Shown here: positions 44,688 through 53,778 of the stretch, piece by piece
Layout: each line of letters starts with the position of its first letter
Position numbering within the stretch: position 1 is the first letter of the stretch
NCBI GenBank assembly: GCA_017552475.1
Contig: JAFZPY010000130.1
Location: 1 to 64,000, forward strand
Direction: 5' to 3'
DNA: 64,000 nt
Origin: Bacteroidales bacterium
GTDB lineage: Bacteria; Bacteroidota; Bacteroidia; Bacteroidales; UBA932
Translations under genes and position numbers: made by a program
The notes under the pieces: generated by a model
Seen by the model: only the letters and a program-made list of their open reading frames with translations
The model's database searches: none
What the model was told of the DNA's origin: nothing

Positions 44688-44729
44688 AAAACCGCCCCAA
44701 AATCTAACTAATTGATTTTGAGGCGGTTA
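44688..44729 (-). terminator. Terminator of tRNA-His
   Basis: Arms around AACCGCC (44690-44696) and GGCGGTT (44722-44728), extended by CAAAATC/GATTTTG, with a 9-base loop. The minus strand continues TTTTGTTTTTG. Confidence 0.7.
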
Positions 44730-44741
44730 ATGTTTACTCTG

Positions 44742-44815
44742 GGTGGATGATGGGGCTCGAACCCACGACACTCGGAACCACAATCCGATGCTCTACCAGC
44801 TGAACTACATCCACC
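44742..44815 (-). tRNA. tRNA-His (anticodon GTG)
   Basis: Minus-strand cloverleaf: acceptor GTGGATG paired to CATCCAC, anticodon stem-loop CGGATTGTGGTTCCG with anticodon GTG, T arm GTGGGTTCGAGCCCC. The G at 44815 fits the extra G-1 that marks tRNA-His, facing C73 at 44742. A full CCA is not encoded. It has its own promoter 14 bp upstream and a terminator downstream. Confidence 0.95.
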
Positions 44816-44828
44816 ATGTAAGGGATTG

Positions 44829-44836
44829 CAAAGGTA
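44829..44836 (-). promoter_or_regulatory. Promoter -7 box of tRNA-His
   Basis: Minus-strand TACCTTTG, a TAnnTTTG match, 14 bp before the mature tRNA 5' end and only 38 bp after the stop of the pilus operon. Confidence 0.6.
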
Positions 44837-44873
44837 CGAAATTTTTTTGTCTTTGCAAGTATCCCGGAGGATT

Positions 44874-47129
44874 TTATTTATGGTGCACGACTTTTACAGT
44901 GTAAGTGGTCGTGGCACCGGAGAAGGCTTTGTAGTCAGGCATTGTCGCCGTGATGACTGCTTCTCCTTCGGAAACACCGACAACCATGCCTGTGCGGGCG
45001 TCTACGGTAGCTACAGCAGTGTTGTTGATGCTGTAGCTGATGGTAGCGCCGGAGTTGGTCGTGACGGGATTGATGATGCTCTCGCCGACCTCTATTATGA
45101 AAGGATTGTTTTCAAAGATGATCCGGCCGGGAGTTCTTTCATTGACGAAACTGTCGGATACGGCCGATTCAAAATAGTTGGTGGTGGAGGGGTCCGCCAT
45201 CACCCATATTCTGGTGGAGCTTCCGGGAACCAGTGATTTGAAGTAGCTGCGGAATGTCTTGTAGCCCATGATGTCTTCTTCGGCTTTGTCATATTCCGCT
45301 TCGGTGATGGTGCGAACGAAGTAGTAGGTGCGGATGGCTTCGCTGCCGGGAATTATCGAGTATGACGATACGACGGGGAGCATCGGATAGGAGGCTGCGG
45401 TCGCGTCAGGATAGAGGGTCTTTTCTTCGGGCTCAATGAAGAATTTCAGGGGGAAGCGGTGGACGGTGAAGCCTGACGGGATGGCGATGTCGACTGCGCA
45501 GGGAGCGCCTTCTGTGGCTTCGACGTAGTCCTGTGCGTCTACGGAGAAGGTGAAAGGCCGCCTGATGGAGATGTTGACGGTGCGGGTGAGGCCGTTTTCG
45601 TCGGCATTGGCAAAGACTATGCTTTGTTTCCATGTGACACCCTGCTCAAGGGAGGCCGGCGAGGTGGAGAAGCGGATGGTGACTTTGCGCCAGCCTTCGG
45701 AACCGTTGTAGGTGACGTTGGTGGGGCTGATTGTGATGTCGTATGATTTGCCGTCGAACCGGATGAGTGATTCTCCGTTGGAACCGGTGGTGGCGCTGAC
45801 GGATTTGACGTAGATGTCTTTGTTGCTGTCGACGGTGTAATTTTCTCCTGTGAGATTTTTGATGTAGAGGGTGACCTCGCTTTCGTTGGTCTCAAGGATA
45901 TTGGTGGTGCTGATGTGCATGCGTGCGCCGGCGACGGAGATGTTGGTCAGGTCCTGCGAGGAGGTGGAACCGTCGAAGTTGTTCATTGAAGCACCGTTGG
46001 CGGCTTCGAGAACCGTGGCGGCTCCGTCGTTGAGAATCGCATTGATGATCAGTTCGAAGTGGAAGTTGCGGAGGAGGTTGAAGTATTTCTTCTCGGTGTC
46101 GCCTTCTTTCTGATAGACGAAGTCTGCTTTGTAGTAAGTGGATTTGCCGCTGCCACCGTTGCCTGTGTAGCGCCCTTTGAAGATGATGAATGGGTTGTCT
46201 ACGGAGGTGAAAGAGCATTCGTAGAGGTAGTCGGCATCGTCGAGGCTGAGCATATTCCGGGAGAACCAGTCTTCCGTGTCGGCGCCCGCGGCTTCGTCGA
46301 GGAGGGATATATATTCTACGGTCTGGGGCATGTAGCCGGTGTAGCCCTGATTGACGGTGAGGTTGTTGTATGCGGAGTTGTCGCCGGAGGCGAGGTCCTT
46401 GTAGTCGGCGAAGCGGTCGAAGTTGACGTAGGGCTCGCCGTTTTTATAGATGTATTCGGGGGAGTTGGGGTTGTAGGGAGCGAGTGTGCCGTAGCGGGGC
46501 TTGTTGAATACCCTGAAGCCTTCGAAGACGAATTTGCTGGATACTCCGTCGCTGAGCGATACGGTGACTTTCAGGAAGTTGCGTATCATCTGGAGCTCCT
46601 TCATGTCGGAGTGTTCGTTGATGCCGTCGAAGTGTTTGCGGCACCAGTAGGCGTCGACTCCGCCCGTGACGATGAATTTCTTGATGAAGGAGGCTTCGTC
46701 AATCATGTCGAAGTCGTTGATGTCAATGAGATCGTCCTGACCGACGGCGATGAACTGGACTTCGCGGGACTCGGAGGTGGCGGTAAGGGTCACGTGGAAG
46801 TAGGTGCGGTAGCGGTTGCCTTCGCCGGTGTGTTCGAATTGGTTGCGTGGGTCGGCGGAGGTGCCGGGAATGGCTTCGACAATCTGGGTGAGGATGTCGC
46901 CCTGGTCGAAGACGGCGACGTAGAGTTTCTTGATGGTCGGGGCTTCGCCCAGGCTTTTTGTGATTGTCCCGTTTTCGAGATTACCGTCCTTGTCGGAAAA
47001 GACGGGTGATATGTCGAGGGTGACAGTCCCCGGTTCAGCGGATGGACTGGGGGATATGTTCTCTTTGGCGCATGATGCCAGAAAGATCAGCGCTGCCGTG
47101 ATATATATTATATAATGGTATAGCCTCAT
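44874..47129 (-). CDS. Large pilus lipoprotein with C-terminal Ig-like domain, tip candidate
   Basis: 751 residues with an SPII signal and lipobox LASC (Cys20). A TITKS motif lies at residue 55-59. The N-terminal third is Mfa2/FimB-like in strand pattern (KKLYVAVFDQGDILTQIVEA, then YRTYFHVTLTATSESREVQFIAVGQDD), followed by further beta domains. The last ~80 residues form a BIG2-like Ig domain (AVATVDARTGMVVGVSEGEAVITAT). By position it is the last gene of the pilus operon, where tip or adhesive subunits are usually found. Its start overlaps the previous stop by 4 bp. Confidence 0.75.
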   Translation of the reverse strand: MRLYHYIIYITAALIFLASCAKENISPSPSAEPGTVTLDISPVFSDKDGNLENGTITKSLGEAPTIKKLYVAVFDQGDILTQIVEAIPGTSADPRNQFEHTGEGNRYRTYFHVTLTATSESREVQFIAVGQDDLIDINDFDMIDEASFIKKFIVTGGVDAYWCRKHFDGINEHSDMKELQMIRNFLKVTVSLSDGVSSKFVFEGFRVFNKPRYGTLAPYNPNSPEYIYKNGEPYVNFDRFADYKDLASGDNSAYNNLTVNQGYTGYMPQTVEYISLLDEAAGADTEDWFSRNMLSLDDADYLYECSFTSVDNPFIIFKGRYTGNGGSGKSTYYKADFVYQKEGDTEKKYFNLLRNFHFELIINAILNDGAATVLEAANGASMNNFDGSTSSQDLTNISVAGARMHISTTNILETNESEVTLYIKNLTGENYTVDSNKDIYVKSVSATTGSNGESLIRFDGKSYDITISPTNVTYNGSEGWRKVTIRFSTSPASLEQGVTWKQSIVFANADENGLTRTVNISIRRPFTFSVDAQDYVEATEGAPCAVDIAIPSGFTVHRFPLKFFIEPEEKTLYPDATAASYPMLPVVSSYSIIPGSEAIRTYYFVRTITEAEYDKAEEDIMGYKTFRSYFKSLVPGSSTRIWVMADPSTTNYFESAVSDSFVNERTPGRIIFENNPFIIEVGESIINPVTTNSGATISYSINNTAVATVDARTGMVVGVSEGEAVITATMPDYKAFSGATTTYTVKVVHHK

Positions 47130-49618
47130 AATGTGTGTCCGTTTGGATGGTAGGAGTTGGTGGCGGAGGGAGTGTCGCCCCAGTACCAGAGGTCGTAGAT
47201 GAAACGGCATGAGTGTGTCTCGCCGTCATCGGGAGATGTGGAGTTGTCACCGTTGGCGTTGGTGGTGAAGAGGTTGCCGCTGCCGGCCCAGTAGACGGTG
47301 CCGGTGGCGAAGAGGTTGGGAATGGTGCCGCCGTCGCCCTGTCGGGATACGATGTAGGCAATTTCAGCCTCGGTGGGGAGACGCCAGCGTCCGGCGGGAT
47401 AACCGGCTTCCTGATAGGTGGCGCCACGCTTGACAGCCTGTTCGAAGGTGAGACCGGTGTTGGCGTTGAGGGCTGAGGATACAAGGAACCGCGGGGATAC
47501 CATGGTCTGGTCGGAGGGGGACTGGGAGCAGATCATGATGTCGCCGGGAGAAGTCCAGTCTCTTGTGGCATTGGCACCGTAGAGGTATTTGTTGATGCTC
47601 CAGTCGGGGTAAACCGTGGAGGCTCTGACTCTCGGGTCGCCGATTTTGTAGTCATATTCCTCACCGCCCATGACGAAGGAGTGGTCGGCATAGCTGAATG
47701 CTGAGATGCTTACTTCGACGGTGAAGAAGTCTTCGGAGATGGTGGAGTTGATGTTATTGGTGGTGGAAATGATACTGCCGTAGCCGCCGGAGTCGACAGA
47801 GAGTGTGAATCCGTATCTGTCGGTGGGGTAGTCGTGTGACTGGTTCATGTAGTATCCGCTGCCGGGGGAGTAGGTGGTGTCGTCGGTGAAGCCGACGTTG
47901 AGATTGGTGTTGCAATGGTAGTATGGTGCGATGCTGCCGGTGTAGGTCTGCTCAAAATAGAACAGTACCTGACGGTAGTAGGTGCCGGTGAAGGACTTAG
48001 AACCGAAGGTGGCGTCGCTTACCCTTCCGAAGTATCCGTTGACAAATACGTCGCCGGCTTCGCGCAGTTTGAGGTAGATCGGAGGGGTCTGGGTGATCTG
48101 TATGACCTGGCTGACGCCGTCGTTGTTGGTTACGGTTATTTCGATGTTGCGTTCCTCATAGACGCCTTCAAGGTCATGTCTGAAGGTGATTGTATTCTGG
48201 GAGTAGTCGTATGTGACCGAGTATTCATTGGGGTCCAGGTCTCCAATGGTGTAGCTGGAGGTGCCGGGAGTGTAGACTACAGGTACTGCGGCGCCGGAGG
48301 TATAGCGGTTGAACCATATCTTTGAGATGGAGAGCTTGATGTCCGCGCTGCTGACGAACTTGAAGTTGTAGCTCGACTCGTTGTTGAGCGATATTTTCTG
48401 GGGGTCTACCACGAGGTAGGTGTATCGGATGAAGTCACCGTGGATACTTTCGGAGCCCATGCCCATGGTACTGCTCTCGCGAAGCCAGTCGGATATGATG
48501 TAGGAGCATTCTCCGATGGTCTCTACTTTGTCGAGATCTTCGGAACCGCGGCTGTTGATCTTGACGAAGGTGCGGTAGTAGTGGTTGGCCGCGAATTTCT
48601 TCTCGATAACGTTGGCGCTGATCTTATAGTATCTTTTCTGTGTGGCGGCGTTGTCTGCCGGATTGCCGGAAGCATCGACAGTCATCTTCCAGGGGATGCA
48701 GAAGACGTAGTCGGATGCGAAGGAGTCAAGGTCGGACCATCCCATGGGGTAAGAGTAGAACGGGATGTGCGTATATGTATAATTTTCTTTACCTTCCACC
48801 GTCTGCGATGTCGCCCGGACCGGCCGGGAGGAATAGCTGATATAGTCGGAGGGCTGCACGTCGTAGCCGGATGAGACGTCGGTCTTTTTGCAACCCGATT
48901 TAAGACGGATGCTCATGTCGCCGGTATCCGGAATCCAGACGCTTCCGTCCGTCTCGGTGAGGGATGACGGGATGTCAAGGTATAACTGCATCTTGGCGGC
49001 GTTGCGGTAGAGCTGCACGCGGCTGGCCGCAGTGGAGACTTCCACCTGCTGGCCGTCGACGACGGTCGTGGTGGTGTGCAATGTGACCTGCGCCGTGTAG
49101 ACCGAACTCATGGCGAATGAAGGCTGGACATCCTGCTGGGAGAAGTCGTATTCCAGAAGCAGTTCGCGGATGGCGTCAAGGCTGGTATCGGAGCCGTAGG
49201 TCAGTGAGGTGTTGGCAATGACGAATACGTCGCAGGTACCGCCGCTGGTGCTGCCGAAGAGTTTGTCGGCGACATCGTCGTTGTAATACACTTTGACGTA
49301 GCATTCGGTACTGTCCTTGGAGGCATCGGTCTCTACGGTACGTCCGATGGCCCGGAATATGGCGTTGCTGCCTGTCTCTCCGGTCTTGTAGAAGAAACAG
49401 TCTATGGTGTTGAGCTTGTTTTCGTTGTAGTTTTCGTCTCCCGAGGAGGTGGCTTTGGTCTGCAGCTCGGCGGTGCCGAATTTCAGTATGATGCAGTTGT
49501 CTTCCAGTTCGATACCTTCAAAGCCCTCTATATACGGCTTATCCGGCAACGCCTCCTTGGCGCAGGATACCGCTCCGAGGAGAATTATGGATAATATATA
49601 GTATATAAGTCTTTTCAT
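47126..49618 (-). CDS. Large fimbrillin-like lipoprotein with C-terminal Lcl/FISUMP-type domain
   Basis: 830 residues, lipobox AVSC (Cys19). A QTKA motif is at residues 53-56. The N-terminal half has fimbrillin-like beta sandwiches (KLNTIDCFFYKTGETGSN and, later, TYTHIPFYSYPMGW). The last ~110 residues (RWRLPTEAEIAYIVSRQGDG, then VYWAGSGN) resemble the DUF1566/Lcl or FISUMP lectin-like domain found on adhesins. It could be a stalk-to-tip adaptor or the adhesin itself. The ATG at 49618 gives the lipoprotein signal. Confidence 0.75.
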   Translation of the reverse strand: MKRLIYYILSIILLGAVSCAKEALPDKPYIEGFEGIELEDNCIILKFGTAELQTKATSSGDENYNENKLNTIDCFFYKTGETGSNAIFRAIGRTVETDASKDSTECYVKVYYNDDVADKLFGSTSGGTCDVFVIANTSLTYGSDTSLDAIRELLLEYDFSQQDVQPSFAMSSVYTAQVTLHTTTTVVDGQQVEVSTAASRVQLYRNAAKMQLYLDIPSSLTETDGSVWIPDTGDMSIRLKSGCKKTDVSSGYDVQPSDYISYSSRPVRATSQTVEGKENYTYTHIPFYSYPMGWSDLDSFASDYVFCIPWKMTVDASGNPADNAATQKRYYKISANVIEKKFAANHYYRTFVKINSRGSEDLDKVETIGECSYIISDWLRESSTMGMGSESIHGDFIRYTYLVVDPQKISLNNESSYNFKFVSSADIKLSISKIWFNRYTSGAAVPVVYTPGTSSYTIGDLDPNEYSVTYDYSQNTITFRHDLEGVYEERNIEITVTNNDGVSQVIQITQTPPIYLKLREAGDVFVNGYFGRVSDATFGSKSFTGTYYRQVLFYFEQTYTGSIAPYYHCNTNLNVGFTDDTTYSPGSGYYMNQSHDYPTDRYGFTLSVDSGGYGSIISTTNNINSTISEDFFTVEVSISAFSYADHSFVMGGEEYDYKIGDPRVRASTVYPDWSINKYLYGANATRDWTSPGDIMICSQSPSDQTMVSPRFLVSSALNANTGLTFEQAVKRGATYQEAGYPAGRWRLPTEAEIAYIVSRQGDGGTIPNLFATGTVYWAGSGNLFTTNANGDNSTSPDDGETHSCRFIYDLWYWGDTPSATNSYHPNGHTL

Positions 49619-49626
49619 GTAACCGG

Positions 49627-51522
49627 TTAATTGGCGTTCTGTACTATCTGCCACTCGAGGACATCGTCGTTGTCAATGAATTTCCAACCGCTTCTCGGGA
49701 GGGCGACTGTAGCGTGATTGTTGGAGTCAAACAGATATATTCGCAGCTTGGCGCGGCTGGTGACTCCTGAAGAGGTGTTGACCGCCTTGATGTAGAGAGA
49801 GCTCTCCCCGCTGCCTGTGGCTCCACGGATGGAGGTGGCGGGGACTGAGCCGGCACCGAGGATGTACTTGCCGTCCGCATCGGTGAAAGCGAAGGCGTCA
49901 TCGCCGATAAGGCTGGCCTGCCAGTAGACGTATTTGCCGGCTCCGAGGTTGAAGGTGAACCGGCCGGTCCTGTTGTTGATGTAGACGCTGCCGCCTTCGA
50001 CTTTGTCAACGTAGGCGGGGTCGTAGGTGAGGGGGGCGATGATGGGGTTGAGGCTCTCGTTGTAGTCGTAGGTGGTCTCTTCGAGGTCCCATGGCTGTGG
50101 AACGGCTGTGAGAGTGAGGTCGCGGCCGTTGAGGAAGAGGTTGATGGTGTAGTCCCTGCCGCCTATGATGTCGGTGGAGATGGAGCCTTTGGCATGCCAG
50201 CCTTGCCCGATACCGTCAGCGCCGGCGTTGTCATTGGAATAGTCTATTTCCGTGACGTAGGAGGTGGAGGATGATGTCGTAGTGGCGGGTTGGTGGCTGG
50301 AGTCGGTGAATTCTCCTGAGTATGAGGAGATAAGCTCCCAGCGGCGTTGCCAGTATGTGCGGACCGTGGTGGTGGTGACGATTTCGGTGGTGACAATGGC
50401 GACGACGTGGTATTTGACCGTGATGACTATGTTTTTGGAGTCTGTCTGGAGGCGGTCGGCGGCCTTTGGAATGATGTAGAGGTATTTGTGGCCGGGGGAG
50501 AAGAGCTCCTGGGTGTCGGAGTTGACTCCTGTGTAGACGGTGCCCCAGCCGCTGCCGAAGTTTTCCTTGTTGTAGGATATGGCTTCGTTGACGGGGTTGG
50601 AGGTGAGGGCGGTGGAGATGTTGTAGGAGAGCATGTTGGATTCATCGTCGGACGCCGTCCAGGATGGTGTGAAGGGATCGGCGTTGTTGAGGTGGAGCGT
50701 GCCTTGTCTGAGGAAGTTCTTGAAGGATACTTCTTCGACGAAGATGCGTGTGCCGGTCTCAGTGATTTTCCTGGATTCCGTGATGGTGGTCTGGGTGGCC
50801 TGACGGTAGTAATAGATGCTGCTCTTTGTCTCGGCTCCGTATTCGGTGGTGCTTGAGACGGGAGAGGTGCCGAGGTCTATGGTGACGTCGTTTTCAAGGA
50901 CGGTGGAGCCGTTGATGGTGAATTTGAGTTTGGCCGGCGCGTGACGGAAGTGCATGTCGACGACGTCTTCCGTGGCGAGGGATGTGCGGGAGACGTTGCG
51001 ATGGGGAAGTCCGGATGTGTTGGTGCCCCAGACAAGGTCTTTTTCTTCCGAGAAGCTGTCGGGAGCGGTGTACTTGATGGTGGGGCCGTAGTTGCTGATG
51101 CTCAGGGTCGGTGCTGCTGCGGTACCGTAGGGACCGTATTGGCTATATGGAGCATAGGCGAAGAATGAGATTTTGTCGTCTGCTTTGGTGGGCCAGTATT
51201 CGCGGCGCTCGCCGGAGTTGAGGGCATAGTCCCATGAGCCGGAGGCATCGTAGACTTTGCGGTTGTTGAAGATGATTCCTTCGGCTGCCGCAGGGGAGGA
51301 GAATATGGCGGGACCGGTGTAGTAGGCGAAGACGCCCCAGCCGGTGGCGTGGAGGGAGGTGTTGTCTATAGTGCTTCTGGTCCCGACTTTCTCGGGAGCG
51401 ACGGCCTCGGAGGTGAAGGCTATTTCGTGGCTGGAGGGAATGTCGATATTGTCCTTGATACAGCTTTGGAGGAGCATCAAGGGAATGATAACCATTATAT
51501 TATATATTCTCTTCATCTTCAT
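49627..51522 (-). CDS. Fimbrillin family lipoprotein
   Basis: 631 residues, lipobox LQSC (Cys21) with a GTRS motif at 47-50. The N-terminal block AFTSEAV... followed by GWGVFAYYTGP and DDKISFFAYAPYS is the fimbrillin-like (Mfa1/FimA superfamily) pattern shared with the next three genes. It is larger than they are, with an extra C-terminal domain of about 200 residues rich in Thr and Tyr. It precedes the 830-residue gene by 8 bp. Probably an anchor or accessory pilin. Confidence 0.78.
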   Translation of the reverse strand: MKMKRIYNIMVIIPLMLLQSCIKDNIDIPSSHEIAFTSEAVAPEKVGTRSTIDNTSLHATGWGVFAYYTGPAIFSSPAAAEGIIFNNRKVYDASGSWDYALNSGERREYWPTKADDKISFFAYAPYSQYGPYGTAAAPTLSISNYGPTIKYTAPDSFSEEKDLVWGTNTSGLPHRNVSRTSLATEDVVDMHFRHAPAKLKFTINGSTVLENDVTIDLGTSPVSSTTEYGAETKSSIYYYRQATQTTITESRKITETGTRIFVEEVSFKNFLRQGTLHLNNADPFTPSWTASDDESNMLSYNISTALTSNPVNEAISYNKENFGSGWGTVYTGVNSDTQELFSPGHKYLYIIPKAADRLQTDSKNIVITVKYHVVAIVTTEIVTTTTVRTYWQRRWELISSYSGEFTDSSHQPATTTSSSTSYVTEIDYSNDNAGADGIGQGWHAKGSISTDIIGGRDYTINLFLNGRDLTLTAVPQPWDLEETTYDYNESLNPIIAPLTYDPAYVDKVEGGSVYINNRTGRFTFNLGAGKYVYWQASLIGDDAFAFTDADGKYILGAGSVPATSIRGATGSGESSLYIKAVNTSSGVTSRAKLRIYLFDSNNHATVALPRSGWKFIDNDDVLEWQIVQNAN

Positions 51523-51532
51523 GGGCGCAGGT

Positions 51533-52699
51533 TCAGGTGTTTACCAGGTCAACCCTGATGGTGTTGACGTCAGTGCTGGCTTCGGGCCAGTCTTCTACTT
51601 CCGCGCTGAGGCGGATATCCTTGAGGCTGAATGAGATGTTGTAATTGTATATTTTGTTGCGCTCCCACCCGGTGGTGCCGGAAGCGTCAAGACGGGCGGA
51701 GAGGATGTTGTCGCGGTAGGTATAGTGTTCACCGAGCTCGCTGTCTTCGCGGGTAATGCTGTAGTAGACTTCGATTTTGTCTTTTTCGGTGAACGTGTGG
51801 GGGATCATGAGCATTATGTCGGAGTCGCCGGTATGGTGGAGGGGAACGCGAAAACCGCTGGCGTCCGTGTAGAGACCGCTCCAGGTGAAGTCCATGCGGG
51901 CATAGCCGTTGTCTCCGATTGATGAGATGTCGTGGATGGAGGGGGTGACGATGCCGCGCACAGGGACTCCGGTGAATTTGACGGAATCGATAGTGACGGT
52001 GACTTTGTCGTTGTCGGAGAGTATTCTGACTTCCTTGATGCGGATCTGGCTGAGCATGTGGTGGAAGGTGAACATGACAGTGCCGTCCGCACCTGTGAGA
52101 ACTTTTTTGTCAGTGGTCTTGCACTGGTCAAGGCACATGTCGGAGATCATGAAGTCCACCTGCTCTGACGGGTCTTTATGGACGGAGAAGCGGAATTTGG
52201 GAAAGCCGACGGGGTTGTGGGAGTAGCCGTAGGTGTCGTCATCGGGGTCCTGGAGGGTGATGCCGGTGGCGTCTTCGGCGTTGCTGTTGAAACCGCCTGC
52301 CGCATAGGGGTAATATGCGAAGAAGGAGATGCGGTCGTTGGGGTTGCGGGGCCAGTAACGGGACTGGTTGTCAGGGTAGTAGTAACTGTAGGTATTGGCG
52401 GAGGGGCAGACTTTTTCGACGGGCTGGTTGAGCATCAGATTGGCCCGGTTGGCGTTGGCGCTGCCCTGGATTTTGTCGGTCCAGGAACCGGCCTGATTGT
52501 CACTGACTGCCGGATGGAAATAGGCGAAAACGCCGAATGTACCGCCCTCAGGGATGTTTTTGGAGATATAACTGTCTCCTGCTTTGGTGCGGACGGCATA
52601 GGTGTCGAAGCTGATTGCATGGTCTGTCTCCGCGAGGTGTTCCCTCGTGCAGGAAAGTGCCATGGTGAGCACGCATGATATGAGAATCAGCTTTTTCAT
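51533..52699 (-). CDS. Fimbrillin family lipoprotein
   Basis: 388 residues, lipobox ALSC (Cys17), RTKA motif at 37-40. Shared fimbrillin blocks: FGVFAYFHPA, LMLNQPVEKV, YWPRNPNDRISFFAYYPYA, then a VDFMISD core and HHMLSQIRI in the centre, which match the same blocks of the two following genes. Predicted two-domain transthyretin-like pilin. The start overlaps the upstream stop by 4 bp. Confidence 0.82.
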   Translation of the reverse strand: MKKLILISCVLTMALSCTREHLAETDHAISFDTYAVRTKAGDSYISKNIPEGGTFGVFAYFHPAVSDNQAGSWTDKIQGSANANRANLMLNQPVEKVCPSANTYSYYYPDNQSRYWPRNPNDRISFFAYYPYAAGGFNSNAEDATGITLQDPDDDTYGYSHNPVGFPKFRFSVHKDPSEQVDFMISDMCLDQCKTTDKKVLTGADGTVMFTFHHMLSQIRIKEVRILSDNDKVTVTIDSVKFTGVPVRGIVTPSIHDISSIGDNGYARMDFTWSGLYTDASGFRVPLHHTGDSDIMLMIPHTFTEKDKIEVYYSITREDSELGEHYTYRDNILSARLDASGTTGWERNKIYNYNISFSLKDIRLSAEVEDWPEASTDVNTIRVDLVNT

Positions 52700-53772
52700 T
52701 CTGTCCAGGAGTCTTCTACGATTTCTCCGAATTCGATCCTTTCGAGTCCGGGATTTATGCGATAGACATATTTACGGCCGGCATGCCAGCTTGTAATGCT
52801 GCTGGGAACGGTGTTGCCGTCTTTGTCAACCATCTTGGTGAGTGAGACTTCGCAGCGGTTGTCGGCGTAGGTGATCATGGTGCCGGTGCCGGTACCGTCT
52901 TCGCCTTTGTCCGCTCCCTCGAATGTGAGGTCGTATTCGACACGGAGGATAATGTCGTCGGTGATTGACTGCGGAATCATAAGGAGCCTGGCGTCTTCGA
53001 GGCTGGGAATGGTGTATGTCCTCGAATTGCCCGTGGCCGTCCAGTTGATGGTTATGGTCTCTGATGACGCGTCAAGGTCGCATGTCCCGTTGCCTTTGAC
53101 TCCGGAAAGAGACATGCTCTTGATGACCATATCCATGCCTTCGACTTCACGCATCTCAAAGCTCACGAGGGCGAGGGCATGGCCGAAGACGAGATTGACA
53201 GAACCTCCATAGGTGGCTCCGGTGATGTTGCGCTCCGTGCCGTCACGAAAATCGTTGAACATCAGGTCAATCTGGCTGTTGACTTTGTCTTTCTGCGTGA
53301 AAGATATGACGGGAAGGCCCTTGGATGTTTCTTTGTAAGTGCCTCCGTCTTTTGAGAGGAAACGGATGCCTGTAGTGTCTGAACTTGCGAGACTGGCGTA
53401 GGGATAGTAGGAAAAAAAGCTCAGGCGGTCAATGTCACCTTCTTCACCGTAGTCTCCCGGCCAGTATTTCAGGGGCGAGTAGCGCCATGAATAGCCGTTG
53501 AACGCCAGGGATTGGTTGAACATGAAGTTGGGGACAGAGATGTCGTTGAAAGACGCTTTTTTCTGATAGTAAGAGAACAGGCCTATCTTGTCGCCGGCCC
53601 GGAATTCGTCTCCTTGCGCTTTGAAGGTGTCTCCTGCCTTGGATGCTACGCTGTTGGCAACGTAGGTGCTGAAGGCAATGGGAATATTCTCCTGCACTGA
53701 GACCTCGGTCCTGGTGCAGGAGAACAATGTTGCTATTGCCGCAAACGCGGGCAGAAGGATGCTTCCCTTCAT
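52696..53772 (-). CDS. Fimbrillin family lipoprotein
   Basis: 358 residues, lipobox LFSC (Cys19), ASKA motif at 43-46. Blocks IGLFSYYQK, FMFNQSLAF, PLKYWPGDYG, LSFFSYYPYAS and GHALALVSFEM align with the paralogues on either side. A probable structural or minor pilin. Six bp separate it from the upstream gene. Confidence 0.82.
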   Translation of the reverse strand: MKGSILLPAFAAIATLFSCTRTEVSVQENIPIAFSTYVANSVASKAGDTFKAQGDEFRAGDKIGLFSYYQKKASFNDISVPNFMFNQSLAFNGYSWRYSPLKYWPGDYGEEGDIDRLSFFSYYPYASLASSDTTGIRFLSKDGGTYKETSKGLPVISFTQKDKVNSQIDLMFNDFRDGTERNITGATYGGSVNLVFGHALALVSFEMREVEGMDMVIKSMSLSGVKGNGTCDLDASSETITINWTATGNSRTYTIPSLEDARLLMIPQSITDDIILRVEYDLTFEGADKGEDGTGTGTMITYADNRCEVSLTKMVDKDGNTVPSSITSWHAGRKYVYRINPGLERIEFGEIVEDSWTE

Positions 53773-53778
53773 GAAGGA

